Positions 49,075 to 59,236 of a stretch of DNA of 64,000 nucleotides are shown here, in pieces (the stretch's first letter is position 1; each line of letters opens with the position of its first letter). The notes under the pieces were generated by a model that was not told where the DNA came from, did no database searches, and saw only the letters and a program-made list of their open reading frames with translations. Source of the stretch: Gilvimarinus agarilyticus (GTDB lineage Bacteria > Pseudomonadota > Gammaproteobacteria > Pseudomonadales > Cellvibrionaceae); assembly GCF_000832015.1 (NCBI RefSeq), contig NZ_JXCJ01000001.1, positions 771,169 to 835,168 on the forward strand, written 5' to 3'. The position numbers were made by a program, and so were the translations under genes.

Positions 49075-51531
49075 ATGATTCATCGTAATGCCCGGCTTTT
49101 TTCCATGATGACGTTTATCGGTATGAGTTTGCTTGGTGCAGTTTCGGCCTCAGCGTCGGAGTCGCCAGCCTACAAAGATGCAAGCCTGCCTGTCGATGCG
49201 CGAGTGAATGATCTGCTGCGCCGAATGACCCTTGAAGAGAAGGTGGCCCAGCTTCAAGCCATTTGGGCGGCAAGGCAAGACCTCGAAACCAGCGATGGTG
49301 AGTTTACCGACGCCAAAGCAAAAGAGATTCTAGGTTTGGGAGTGGGGCAAATTGCCCGCCCATCCGAAAATAAAGCGCAAATAACCACCAACAAAACGCC
49401 TGAGCAAACGGTTGCGTTTGTTAATAATGCGCAGCGCTGGCTGATTGAAAATACTCGCCTGGGCATTCCCGCTATTTTTCATGAAGAGGCTTTGCACGGC
49501 CATGCTGCGCGCGACGCAACGAGTTTTCCTCAGGCGATTGCACTGGCGAGCACCTGGAACCCTACATTGATCGAACAAATGTACACGGTGAGCGCGGCTG
49601 AAGTTAGGCGCCGTGGTGGACAACAGGCGTTAACCCCTATTTTAGATGTAGCGCGCGACCCGCGCTGGGGCCGAATTGAAGAGACGATGGGTGAAGATCC
49701 GTACTTAATTGCCGAGATGGGTGTCGCGGCTGTGCGCGGGTTTCAGGGAGAGGGCGATGACGTTGGCAAGGATCGGGTGATTGCTACTTTAAAGCACTTG
49801 GCCGGTCATGGCGAGCCTACCGGTGGAATGAACATCGCACCGACGCCAGTGGGTGAGCGCACCTTGCGTGAGGTATTTTTGTTTCCTTTTGAGGCGGCCG
49901 TAAAGCTTGCTGGTGCACGCAGTGTTATGGCCTCCTACAATGAAATTGACGGCGTTCCATCCCACGCGAATGGAAAATTGCTCAACGATATTCTTCGTGG
50001 AGAGTGGGGTTTTGATGGCGTTTTGGTAAGTGATTACTATGCCATTTCCGAGCTTATGACCCGCCACCACATTGTCGCAACTAAAGCGGAAGCCGCCGTT
50101 GCCGCGTTACAAGCGGGCGTCGATATGGAACTTCCTGATGGCGATACTTACCCCGCGCTGGTAGATTTAGTTGCGCAAGGTAAGGTGGATGAGTCTTTGA
50201 TTGATACCGCTGTTGCCCGTGTATTGCATGAAAAATTTATGCTTGGCTTGTTTGAAAATCCCTACACTGACGACGCTGGTGTCGATGGTTTTATTGGTAA
50301 TGATGAGCACAAGGCGTTAGCGCAAACGGTTGCTGAGCAGGCCATCGTGCTGCTTAAAAATGACGAAAATCTATTACCTATCGATGCCGCTACACTCAAG
50401 TCAGTTGCTTTGATTGGCCCGCATGCCGATGAAGGTATGTTGGGTGGCTACAGCGATGTACCGCGTCATACCGTAAGTATCCTTGAGGGGGTTCAAACCT
50501 ATTTAGCCGGAAAAGCCGATGTGACCTTTGCTCGAGGTACACGATTAACGATCGATAAAGGAGAGGCGGGTGTAGACTCTGTTGCCGCCAACACGCGCTC
50601 GAAGGAGCGCTGGAATACGGATGATATCGTATTGGCCACTGCCGACGATAAAAAAGGTTTAATGAATGAAGCCGTGAAACTTGCGGCGGCCAGTGATTTG
50701 GCGTTGATCGTAGTGGGCGGTAATGAACAGACTTCGCGTGAAGGGTGGGCGGAAGGTCACCTGGGTGATCGCACTGACATACAGCTATTAGGCGATCAGC
50801 GTGAGTTGGTCGAAAAGGTTTTGGCAACGGGCACGCCTACGGTGGTGCTGTTACAAAACGGACGACCTTTGGCGATTCCGGAACTCGCCGAAAAAGCGCC
50901 GGCCATTATGGAACTTTGGTATCTTGGGCAAGAGGCTGGTCATGCTGTCGCTCGTACCGTGTTTGGTGATGTTAACCCCAGTGGTAAATTACCGGTAACG
51001 ATTGCGCGTTCAGTGGGCCAGCTACCTGTTTATTATAATCATAAAAACACCGCCAAACGCGGCTATGCGTTTAGTGATATGTCGCCGCTGTATGCGTTTG
51101 GTCACGGCTTAAGTTATACCGAGTTTAAATACGGTGAGTTAACGGTGAGTGGAAGCCCTGTTAAAGCTGGGGGCTCGGTGACGCTGAGCACGACGATCAC
51201 CAATACGGGTAAGCGCACAGGGACAGAGGTGGTTCAGTTGTACCTGCACGACAAAGTTGCCTCACTGACTCGCCCTGTTCAGGAGCTAAAAGGTTTTGCG
51301 CGTGTAGAGCTTCAGCCAGGCCAAAGCCGTACCGTAAGTTTTGACGTGGCCGCAAATCAACTTGGCTTTTATGATCAGGACTTAAATTACATCTTAGAGC
51401 CTGGTGTTTTTGAGGTTATGGTTGGGAGTTCGTCAGCGGATATTCGCGCGCAAGGCGAGTTTACGGTGACGGGCGCGACGACTGATATTGGTGAGGAAAA
51501 AGCGTATTTGACTAAGGTTGAGATTAAGTAG
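49075..51531 (+). CDS. GH3 family beta-xylosidase / beta-glucosidase
   Basis: An 818-residue exported enzyme (signal peptide ending near ASA). The GH3 barrel carries GKDRVIATLKHLAGHGEP, RSVMASYNEIDGVPSHAN and the nucleophile Asp320 in GVLVSDYYA. The alpha/beta sandwich follows (about 430-660, with VALIGPHADE and GGNEQTSREGW) and a fibronectin-III-like C-terminal domain (about 715-790). In this locus the likely substrate is xylo-oligosaccharides, giving xylose for XylA/XylB, though beta-glucosidase cannot be excluded. Confidence 0.92.
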   Translation: MIHRNARLFSMMTFIGMSLLGAVSASASESPAYKDASLPVDARVNDLLRRMTLEEKVAQLQAIWAARQDLETSDGEFTDAKAKEILGLGVGQIARPSENKAQITTNKTPEQTVAFVNNAQRWLIENTRLGIPAIFHEEALHGHAARDATSFPQAIALASTWNPTLIEQMYTVSAAEVRRRGGQQALTPILDVARDPRWGRIEETMGEDPYLIAEMGVAAVRGFQGEGDDVGKDRVIATLKHLAGHGEPTGGMNIAPTPVGERTLREVFLFPFEAAVKLAGARSVMASYNEIDGVPSHANGKLLNDILRGEWGFDGVLVSDYYAISELMTRHHIVATKAEAAVAALQAGVDMELPDGDTYPALVDLVAQGKVDESLIDTAVARVLHEKFMLGLFENPYTDDAGVDGFIGNDEHKALAQTVAEQAIVLLKNDENLLPIDAATLKSVALIGPHADEGMLGGYSDVPRHTVSILEGVQTYLAGKADVTFARGTRLTIDKGEAGVDSVAANTRSKERWNTDDIVLATADDKKGLMNEAVKLAAASDLALIVVGGNEQTSREGWAEGHLGDRTDIQLLGDQRELVEKVLATGTPTVVLLQNGRPLAIPELAEKAPAIMELWYLGQEAGHAVARTVFGDVNPSGKLPVTIARSVGQLPVYYNHKNTAKRGYAFSDMSPLYAFGHGLSYTEFKYGELTVSGSPVKAGGSVTLSTTITNTGKRTGTEVVQLYLHDKVASLTRPVQELKGFARVELQPGQSRTVSFDVAANQLGFYDQDLNYILEPGVFEVMVGSSSADIRAQGEFTVTGATTDIGEEKAYLTKVEIK

Positions 51532-52064
51532 GCGTCGAGCTTTGCATCCGTTTGTCGGAAAAGAATGTGTAACGTCTCAATAGGTGGCCACGGATGCAAA
51601 GTGGTGGTGGGTTGCTATACTCATATATCCAACTAACGCACGCGAGTTGGGTTTTGTCTGCTCGCTAATGAGCTGTCGCCGAGATGAGTGTCAACGTCGA
51701 TAGGATGAATGCTTTTCCTGCCTAAGGCGTGTTCGGTCGGGGTGGGGCAATTGATGGTTCGCTGGTCTCAAAAGTGGCTGATTCTCGGCGGCTTGTCCTC
51801 CTCAATGTAAAGCTAGGGCGTTGTTAACGTTACCTCCGGATTGCTGCTAGCGTAATATTCAAAGAAAATCTATAAGACTTATAGTCAATTAGAATATTTG
51901 TGTGGTATGTTACTGACACTGCGGTCAGTTTGAGTGCTCAAAGTCTCTTATTAGGGGCTTTCAAATGTGGCCAGCACGCTATAGATGACGCAAAGTTTAC
52001 CGACACCGGTCTGCTTCGTTCAATAATAATTAAGCTGAAGACTAGAATAATAGAGGGCTTCAAT
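51532..52064. other. Intergenic region upstream of the surface lipoprotein
   Basis: 533 bp with no credible gene. The frame of the next gene is open to 51900, but that part has no coding features. The perfect inverted repeat CTATAAGACTTATAG (51870-51884), followed by TCAAT as in the manD operator, is the only regulatory-looking feature. Confidence 0.5.
51870..51884. promoter_or_regulatory. Short palindrome upstream of the surface lipoprotein gene
   Basis: CTATAAG-A-CTTATAG. The right half with the following bases, CTTATAGTCAAT, equals the left half plus spacer of the manD operator, so the same regulator might bind here with lower affinity. Confidence 0.35.
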
Positions 52065-53753
52065 ATGTTACAAAAACTACTCATTGTGTTCTGCACGCTC
52101 TTTGTGCTCTCGGCCTGTGGCGGGGATCTTGATTTAGGAGCGGGTACTTCATCTCCATCTGAGGGCTCTGGCGGAGAAGATGGCGGCGGCACCGACGGTT
52201 CGGGCTCGGGTGATTTCGAACCCGGCGAGCCACAGATTTATACCTATATTCCTTTCTCTGAAGAAACTGACATCGATGGTTGGGCTAGCCGCTGTGTGGA
52301 TAACTGCAATGCGACAGCGAGCTTTAGCTGGAATGGCAGTGAAGAGGTTTTGGCGGCCGAGCCTACCTGGGCTAGCGACAGCGATATGCTGGATATCTAC
52401 GGCGCCGTGGGTGAAGTGGATGACATGGCTGGCTCCGCCGCCAGTATTTGGGTTTATGTCAGCGATGCTTACGCCAACGATGGCAACATGAGCATGCACT
52501 TATTGCTCAGTAACGCCGCTGGCCTTAAGGGCGTAAGTCGCGCTTATCCGCCAAAAGCGGGTTGGAATCGCATTGAGATGTGGGAGCTGGCGGCCGGTAC
52601 CGGCGAAATTGTCGTAATCGACGGCACTGAGTACCTCGACTACGGCACCTTCGCGTGGCACGACCAAGGCTTTTCTTTACGAGATATCAACGAAATTGGC
52701 GTGCGCCTGATAGCGAATGGCAAAGCACCTGAGGTTAATGGGCCTCTGTGGTTTGACAACGTCACCATGACGCCAGCATCTGGCAGCGGGCCATTAATTG
52801 TGGCCGCCGATGATCCGGCCTGGACCGTGATGGACGCCACCGACGAAGTCACCGTTCAGCGTGATGACACAGGTGTGTTTTATGAGCCCTCGGCAGCGGA
52901 TCAAAAGCTTGTGTACTTGCTTGAAGGGCCGACAGATCTGGTTGGTCGCAGCTTTGATATGACCATTACTGTCGATCAGGCTTTTAAAGATTCCGGCGCC
53001 GATATTCAACCGATTATGCAACTTAACTTTGGCAGCTACACCGGCGAATTTGGTTGTTATGTGGGTAATGGTTCATTAACGGCGGGCGAGCCCTACGAGG
53101 TGAACTGTGCTACAGAAAACGAAGCGTTTGTGGCCGAAGAAGGGCAAAACATTCGTGTGGGCCTGCAGGTTAAAAACGAGGTTGCCGGTCGCGTAACCAT
53201 TAATAGCATGCAGATCAACATTAATGCCGGCGGTGGCGACACAGGGCCTTTCGCCCTTGTGCCTTCGCAAGAAACTGTCGACGCCGGCACGTGGGGTAAC
53301 GACAACTGGCAGGGCCTTGAAGGTGCTCCAGATTTGTCCTACGACGCCGATTCGGGCGCGCTAAGCATTGCGCCTAACTGGCAGGGTATGGACAGTGATG
53401 AGCGCACGGTGATGTATCTTGCGGAAGAAGGTGAGCTGCCCGAGCTAGAAGGTGCGACGGTTGGGGTTGAGCTGTACCTTAGCGATTACTACTTTACAGA
53501 AAACCCCGGCATGGCCATGCAAATTTACATTCAGCAGGCCAGCGATAGCTACGCGGGTAATTATGGTAGCAACATTGCCTTAAGTGCGGGTGAAGACTTG
53601 GGTGATGGTTGGTATCGGTTTGAGCGTGTTATGGAGGATGTTCCGACTGAGCCCGCTGCGCTCCGTGTAGGTATCAAGCTTCAGGGCGGCGGTTTAGCGG
53701 CCCGGGAAGAGGGAGCCGATCCAATTCTTTTACGCCAAATCACCGTTGAGTAA
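52065..53753 (+). CDS. Surface lipoprotein with carbohydrate-binding-like domains
   Basis: A 562-residue lipoprotein (lipobox LSAC, Cys18) with an acidic, Gly/Ser-rich linker (about 25-55). At least two or three beta-sandwich domains follow, each rich in Trp and aromatic residues (for example WASDSDMLDIYGAV, NWQGMDSDERT), in the style of glycan-binding modules and surface glycan-binding proteins. No catalytic motif is seen. It precedes the TonB-dependent receptor and so probably helps capture xylan fragments at the cell surface. ATG 52065 with AGAGGG upstream is chosen over the 51900 start. Confidence 0.75.
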   Translation: MLQKLLIVFCTLFVLSACGGDLDLGAGTSSPSEGSGGEDGGGTDGSGSGDFEPGEPQIYTYIPFSEETDIDGWASRCVDNCNATASFSWNGSEEVLAAEPTWASDSDMLDIYGAVGEVDDMAGSAASIWVYVSDAYANDGNMSMHLLLSNAAGLKGVSRAYPPKAGWNRIEMWELAAGTGEIVVIDGTEYLDYGTFAWHDQGFSLRDINEIGVRLIANGKAPEVNGPLWFDNVTMTPASGSGPLIVAADDPAWTVMDATDEVTVQRDDTGVFYEPSAADQKLVYLLEGPTDLVGRSFDMTITVDQAFKDSGADIQPIMQLNFGSYTGEFGCYVGNGSLTAGEPYEVNCATENEAFVAEEGQNIRVGLQVKNEVAGRVTINSMQININAGGGDTGPFALVPSQETVDAGTWGNDNWQGLEGAPDLSYDADSGALSIAPNWQGMDSDERTVMYLAEEGELPELEGATVGVELYLSDYYFTENPGMAMQIYIQQASDSYAGNYGSNIALSAGEDLGDGWYRFERVMEDVPTEPAALRVGIKLQGGGLAAREEGADPILLRQITVE

Positions 53754-54175
53754 GGCGGTGTTGTAAAAGGTTTTAGTTAAAGCCCGCGCCTTGCGAGGCC
53801 GGGCTCGGCCAATTAACTCAAGGGTCATAGTCACTAACTAAGTATTACACGGCGGAGCCAGTTTGTTGTGGCTTTGCCAGCGATGTACCGAGCCTGTTTA
53901 CTGTTTGACTATTACCTGGTCATCGGGCAACATCGCAGTAGTGGTCTTAATGACTATTTGAGGGTGTGAGGCGGTGTTTTAGTCGAGGCTAAACATAAGT
54001 GATAAAGCCGGCTTAATTCGCTTCAGATGCTGTGACCGTGCAAGAGTTGAGAAAGCTGATCCATTAGGTAAGTGTTGGCAGCCCGTATCTAGCAATACCT
54101 GCATGAGCGGAGCCTAGCTGTCGATACTGAGTTACATAATAACAACGTTACATAATAACAACGGGGTAAAGCGCT
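53754..54175. other. Intergenic region upstream of the TonB-dependent receptor
   Basis: 422 bp without a gene. Shortly after the lipoprotein stop are complementary stretches AGCCCGCGCCT and AGGCCGGGCT that could form a terminator-like hairpin. Near the end the 16-mer GTTACATAATAACAAC occurs twice in tandem (54131-54162), just before the receptor's start. Confidence 0.5.
54131..54162 (+). repeat. Tandem 16-bp repeat before the TonB-dependent receptor
   Basis: Two perfect adjacent copies of GTTACATAATAACAAC, ending 13 bp upstream of the start codon, in the leader of the mRNA. Each copy contains the partial palindrome GTTAnnnnTAAC. Confidence 0.85.
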
Positions 54176-57100
54176 ATGGTTTATCGCGACAACAACAAGA
54201 GAGTTGTCCCTTTCAAAAAGTCGATGCTTGCTATTTGTGTTATGGCAATCGGTTCTCCAACTTTTGCTCAGGATACACCACCTTTAGAGCAAGAAATGCT
54301 GGAAGAAATCGTCGTCAGCGGCACGCGTCAGAACTTAGAAAATGCTCAGGACATTAAACGAAATGCAGATACGTTTGTTGATGCTATTTCAGCCGAAGAC
54401 ATAGGCTCGTTGCCGGATCGCAGTGTGCTCGAAGCTATGCAGCGTATGCCCGGTGTATCCATCGAGCGCTTCCAGGCGCCAGAAGATCCTGATCACTTTG
54501 GGGTTGAAGGCAGCGGCGCGGTTATCCGCGGCATGAGTGCAACGCGAAGCGAGTTTAATGGCCGCGATTCTTTTACCGCCAGCTCAGGCCGAGGCCTGAA
54601 CTTTCAGGATGTGCCACCAGAGTTGATGGCCGGTGTGGATCTTTATAAAAACCAGACCGCCGATATGATCGAAGGTGGTATTGGCGGGACAGTGAGCCTG
54701 CGTACCCGTAAGCCTTTTGATCAAGACGGTCAACGCATCGCCTTCACCGGTGACGTGTCTTATGGCGATATGGCAGAAGAGGAGTCGCCTACGGTTTCCG
54801 GTTTGTACAGCAACCGCTGGGATACGGAAGAGCTGGGTGAATTCGGCTTTTTGATTAACGCCTCCTACTCAGAGTTAATCGGCGAATCGAACGGCATACA
54901 AAGTGACGCCTTTGTAAAATACAACGCCGATACGCTGGGCGCGCCCTCGAGTGTCGCGGATGAAAACAACCAAGTGTGGATGACCAACGGCTCTAACTTC
55001 TTCACCAAAGAAGATGACCGGGTGCGTAAAGGCTTTGCCACCGCCTTTCAGTGGGCGAGCCCTGATGATACGTTAGAGGCCACAGCGGAGTTTATTCGCT
55101 CTGACGCACGCTTGAGCTGGAAAGAAAACGCCATTAAGTATCAGGGCGGCTACGGTGAAGAGAACGACGATGGTTCTGTGAGTGAAACCCGTCGCGCCCG
55201 TCCTTATCCTGGTACCGAGTTTGCGTTTGATGAGCGAGGTATTTTTGAATCCGGCTACATTACCGATGGTGGCGGCTGGCGCGGCGGCGAAGGTCGTGTG
55301 CCAAGTGGCTGGGCCGGTGAGGGTGATGCGCCAGAAAATTATGTTACTCAAAACGATTATTTTGGCCAGAAGTATCAAGCGGATACACGCTATAAAGATA
55401 CGCGCACAATTGTTGATGACCTGAGCTTCAACCTTAAGTGGACGCCGAATGAGGATTGGGAATTCGAAGGCGACTTCCAGTTGATAAACGCGACTACAGA
55501 GGACGATGATCTTCAGGTCGCTAATGGCTTCTACGGTTTGCAGCAGTTTTCTATGACGGGGGATAAGCCTTATCTAAACGTTATTGAACCGTGGGACGGC
55601 CGTCGTGATGCCAACCCCGAATACTACGCTGAAGACTTCCCCGGGTTCTCGAATGACCCGGCCGGTGACAGCAACTACTTCCAGGACCCAGACTCGTACT
55701 GGTGGCGCTCGGCAATGGATCACTACGAGCGCTCAGAGGGTGAGTCAAAAGCCGTGCGCTTTGACGCTACCCACTACTTTGATAACTCGGATTTCTTGCG
55801 CTCTGTGAAAGCGGGTGTACGCTACGCCGACCGCAACCAGATTGTTCGCATGACGCCCTACAACTGGGGCAGCATCGGCGCTGAGTGGGGGCCAAATGGT
55901 GGTGAAGGCGCCTTGTGGCTCTCGGAGACCGAAGAGCTAAGCGATGGCTATGAGTATGTTGATTGGTCCGAGTTCCACCGCGGTGGTGTGGCTAGCATCC
56001 CAGGTGGTGGCTTCCTCTTTCCAACAGAGCAGTTGCTTAAAGATGTGATTGCCGGTCGCGATTTGCCGCAGGCCAACCCGGGTGCCGAAGGCGCATGGGA
56101 TCCTGCCAATGAGCGTCCAGAAGTTGGTAATAACGGCACCTATTTTACCGAGGCGGAAATTTACGATACTACGGAAACTAACAAGGCCGTTTATGTTCGC
56201 CTTGACTTTGGCTCTGACGAAACCGCGCTGCGCTTTTCGGGTAATGTCGGTTTACGCTATGTCGAGTTGGATCGGGATGCCCTCGGTTCGATTCAATACC
56301 CGGACATGATTGGTCAGGCGTACCCAGAGGGTGCCCCAACTGATTTGTCCGATAGCGGCGCTATCCGCAAGTGGGCCGAAGAGCAAGTGGGTGCGTTTGA
56401 TCCAGGCTTGTTCCCGAGCGAACAAGACTGGCTGGACGACGTTAACAATTTAATGTCTTACTCTCGGGATGCAAACAATTGGTTGTCTGAAACCGAGCAA
56501 AACTTTGGTAATAACGTAGACGAAAACCAGGAAGATAGCACCTCATGGGATGGTCTTCTGCCTAGCTTAAACTTAAAAGTCGAGCTGACAGATGATTTGA
56601 TTACTCGCTTTGCGGTTGCCAAAGCCATTGCCTTACCGGATATGTCTGAGGTGCGTAATCAGGCGGTTTTGGGTGCGCAGCAACTGGTTGTGACCCGCGA
56701 AAACAATACCAACGAAATCGTTGAGCCGGGCCCTGTGGACGACGGTATCAACATCTTGGGTGTTAACGACGCGGTCTGGATCGGTAGTGGTGGTAACCCC
56801 GGTTTGCAACCGATGGAGTCGATTCAGTATGACGCCTCGCTGGAGTGGTACTTTGCGCCGGTAGGTTCTATTACGGCCAGTATCTTTTATAAAGATCTGA
56901 GCAACTTCTTTATTGAGGGGGCGGTGCCCCGGACCTTTACGAACCCGAGTACCGGCGTAAGTCAGACCGTTGACTTCACGACGACTCGCAACGGTGAAGA
57001 AGGCAAAATGCAGGGTATCGAACTGGCTTACCAGCAGTTCTACGATATGTTGCCCGAGCCTTTTGACGGTTTTGGTATCCAGGCTAACTACACCTTTATT

Positions 57101-57568
57101 GATTCCGAAGGTGTGCCTAACTTCACCAGCGACGCACAGGCGACGACCGAAGTTGACGGCGAAGACAGCGGTCCCGATACGCCACAGCCAGGTCTAGAGG
57201 TGGTTGATTTGAGTTTGCTGGAAGGTCTGCCGTTGCGCGGTCAGTCTGAGCACACGGCCAACTTAGTGTTGATGTACGAAAAGAACGACTGGTCGGCTCG
57301 TTTAGCCTACAACTGGCGCTCTAAGTATTTGGTAACCACTCGCGATGTTATTAGTGGTCAGCCGATTTGGAACGACGATGCAGGCTTTCTTGACGGCTCG
57401 GTGCAGTACACGGTGAATGACTACTTCACCATCGGCCTGCAGGCTACTAACCTGCTCGACACCCAGACGGAAACCTTGATGACGTTGGATGAGTTCGGTC
57501 GTGAAACCGGTCGCTCCTGGTTTATCAATGACCGCCGCCTGGCCCTGACCGCGAAGTTCGTTTATTAA
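54176..57568 (+). CDS. TonB-dependent receptor
   Basis: An 1130-residue outer-membrane receptor. The signal peptide ends near TFAQD. The plug domain (about 45-190) has LEEIVVSGTRQ, RSVLEAMQRMPGVSIER and GMSATRSEFNGR; the rest is a 22-strand beta-barrel ending in LTAKFVY with a terminal aromatic residue. It belongs to the large TonB-receptor group used for glycan uptake in Caulobacter- and Cellvibrio-type bacteria. Position between the surface lipoprotein and the halogenase-like genes suggests import of xylan oligosaccharides. A terminator follows, so the halogenase-like genes have their own promoter or read-through. Confidence 0.92.
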   Translation: MVYRDNNKRVVPFKKSMLAICVMAIGSPTFAQDTPPLEQEMLEEIVVSGTRQNLENAQDIKRNADTFVDAISAEDIGSLPDRSVLEAMQRMPGVSIERFQAPEDPDHFGVEGSGAVIRGMSATRSEFNGRDSFTASSGRGLNFQDVPPELMAGVDLYKNQTADMIEGGIGGTVSLRTRKPFDQDGQRIAFTGDVSYGDMAEEESPTVSGLYSNRWDTEELGEFGFLINASYSELIGESNGIQSDAFVKYNADTLGAPSSVADENNQVWMTNGSNFFTKEDDRVRKGFATAFQWASPDDTLEATAEFIRSDARLSWKENAIKYQGGYGEENDDGSVSETRRARPYPGTEFAFDERGIFESGYITDGGGWRGGEGRVPSGWAGEGDAPENYVTQNDYFGQKYQADTRYKDTRTIVDDLSFNLKWTPNEDWEFEGDFQLINATTEDDDLQVANGFYGLQQFSMTGDKPYLNVIEPWDGRRDANPEYYAEDFPGFSNDPAGDSNYFQDPDSYWWRSAMDHYERSEGESKAVRFDATHYFDNSDFLRSVKAGVRYADRNQIVRMTPYNWGSIGAEWGPNGGEGALWLSETEELSDGYEYVDWSEFHRGGVASIPGGGFLFPTEQLLKDVIAGRDLPQANPGAEGAWDPANERPEVGNNGTYFTEAEIYDTTETNKAVYVRLDFGSDETALRFSGNVGLRYVELDRDALGSIQYPDMIGQAYPEGAPTDLSDSGAIRKWAEEQVGAFDPGLFPSEQDWLDDVNNLMSYSRDANNWLSETEQNFGNNVDENQEDSTSWDGLLPSLNLKVELTDDLITRFAVAKAIALPDMSEVRNQAVLGAQQLVVTRENNTNEIVEPGPVDDGINILGVNDAVWIGSGGNPGLQPMESIQYDASLEWYFAPVGSITASIFYKDLSNFFIEGAVPRTFTNPSTGVSQTVDFTTTRNGEEGKMQGIELAYQQFYDMLPEPFDGFGIQANYTFIDSEGVPNFTSDAQATTEVDGEDSGPDTPQPGLEVVDLSLLEGLPLRGQSEHTANLVLMYEKNDWSARLAYNWRSKYLVTTRDVISGQPIWNDDAGFLDGSVQYTVNDYFTIGLQATNLLDTQTETLMTLDEFGRETGRSWFINDRRLALTAKFVY

Positions 57569-57586
57569 TACGAATTGAGCTGAGGT

Positions 57587-57621
57587 AAAAAAGGCGCAAC
57601 TCTCGGGTTGCGCCTTTTTTT
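57587..57621 (+). terminator. Intrinsic terminator after the TonB-dependent receptor
   Basis: AAAAAAGGCGCAAC and GTTGCGCCTTTTTTT form an 8-bp core stem (GGCGCAAC/GTTGCGCC) extended by A-T pairs, with loop TCTCGG and a T-run. Confidence 0.92.
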
Positions 57622-57703
57622 ATGTGTGCTTTAAGATAAATGACAGTACAGTATGTACTTGTGAAGAATAATAACAGTAAGCTGAATAAGTGCAGAGGCT
57701 CTC

Positions 57704-59236
57704 ATGGCAACCCCAATGACTCAACGAATTGTTATTGTCGGTGGTGGCACGGCGGGCTGGATGACCGCCGCCGCATTCGCGCGCCTTTTACCTGCGGGTA
57801 TGTCAATCACTCTGGTTGAATCAGATAATATCAGCACGGTTGGGGTGGGTGAGGCCACTATTCCCCATATACGATACTTTAACCAATTGTTGGGTATTGC
57901 CGAGCGAGAGTTTATCCAGGCCACTCAAGCGACTTACAAATTGGCGATTGAGTTTGTCGGTTGGGGCGATGAAAGTAGCCGTTACATGCATCCCTTTAGC
58001 GCCTTTGGTCACGACTTAGGCGGTATTGATTTTCATCACCACTGGCTGTGTGCCCGTGCCGCGTTACCCCATTTACGCTTAGATTCATTTTCTCTGGCGG
58101 CGCAGTTGGCCCATAACGGGCGTTTCGCGCCACCACCGCCCTATGCCGACTTAGGGTACGGTTATGCGTTTCACGTAGATGCCACACGTTACGCAATACT
58201 GTTGCGCCGCTATGCTGAAAAGCGCAGGGTTGTGCGCTGTGAAGGCACGGTGGATTACGCCGAGCAGTCCGCTGATGGCCGCTTATCGGCAGTGGTACTT
58301 GAGTCGGGAGCGCGAATTGAGGGGGATTTTTTTGTCGACTGTAGCGGCTTTCGTTCGCTTTTGCTCGGCCAAGCGATGAAGGTGCCTTTTACCAGCTGGA
58401 AGCACTGGTTGCCTTGCGACAGGGCAATAGCCATGGCGAGCGAGCCGCTGAAGACGATACCGTCTTTTACTCGTTCAACAGCGACGGGATCTGGCTGGCA
58501 GTGGCGTATTCCACTGCAGGAACGTACCGGAAACGGGCAAGTGTATGCCAGCGATTACCTAACGGATGACGAGGCGTTTGAACAGTTGTATCAGGCGTTA
58601 AACAGTGAGCCGGTGTCAGAGCCAAACTTGCTGCGCTTTGAAGCGGGCTGCCGCGCGCAAAGCTGGAAGAAAAACTGCGTAGCAGTGGGGCTATCCAGCG
58701 GCTTCTTAGAGCCTTTAGAATCTACCAGCATTTACTTAATCCAGATGGCGATTATTAAATGCGTAGAATATTTCCCCATCAACGGCGAACATAGCTTAAG
58801 TGAATCTGCGTTTAACCAGTGGATGTCTACAGAGTATCATCGGGTGCGCGATTTTTTAATTTTGCACTACCATTTGAATCGCCGTACAGACTCTAGGTTT
58901 TGGCAAGACTGCGCCGCAATGAGTATTCCGGATAGCCTGCAGCAAAAGATAGAACTGTTTCGCGAATCTGCTTGTATCGAGCAATACGAGCGGGGCTTGT
59001 TTGCCCAGCCTAGCTGGCTAGCCGTTTATCTTGGTCAAGGTTTATTGCCAACGGGTTTTGACTCTCGGGCGCTTCAGTCACCGCAAGCGGCCACCGCGGC
59101 AAAGCTCGACTCTATGGCGTCGCATCTACAACAGCTGGCGCAAAGGGCCCCCATGCACGGGGATGTGATCCGACGGGGCGGGTTAAGTCAAGAGGGGCCA
59201 GCGGTAATGAGTTTGTATGGTGAACGCCGTGGCTAA
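57704..59236 (+). CDS. Flavin-dependent tryptophan halogenase-like protein 1
   Basis: A 510-residue FAD protein. The nucleotide-binding GGGTAG lies at 13-18, the catalytic lysine is Lys79 in TYKLAIEF, the same number as in PrnA, and the family's WxWxIP motif appears as GWQWRIPLQ. The segment LEPLESTSI carries the conserved Glu. All key residues for flavin-dependent halogenation are present. Such genes sit next to TonB receptors in many aquatic proteobacteria, and their natural substrates are largely unknown. It overlaps the next gene by 20 bp. Confidence 0.88.
   Translation: MATPMTQRIVIVGGGTAGWMTAAAFARLLPAGMSITLVESDNISTVGVGEATIPHIRYFNQLLGIAEREFIQATQATYKLAIEFVGWGDESSRYMHPFSAFGHDLGGIDFHHHWLCARAALPHLRLDSFSLAAQLAHNGRFAPPPPYADLGYGYAFHVDATRYAILLRRYAEKRRVVRCEGTVDYAEQSADGRLSAVVLESGARIEGDFFVDCSGFRSLLLGQAMKVPFTSWKHWLPCDRAIAMASEPLKTIPSFTRSTATGSGWQWRIPLQERTGNGQVYASDYLTDDEAFEQLYQALNSEPVSEPNLLRFEAGCRAQSWKKNCVAVGLSSGFLEPLESTSIYLIQMAIIKCVEYFPINGEHSLSESAFNQWMSTEYHRVRDFLILHYHLNRRTDSRFWQDCAAMSIPDSLQQKIELFRESACIEQYERGLFAQPSWLAVYLGQGLLPTGFDSRALQSPQAATAAKLDSMASHLQQLAQRAPMHGDVIRRGGLSQEGPAVMSLYGERRG

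Noticed and set aside
51900-52064. 55-residue extension of the surface lipoprotein
   Set aside because: It would bury the lipoprotein signal peptide; ATG 52065 has a ribosome binding site and correct lipobox position.
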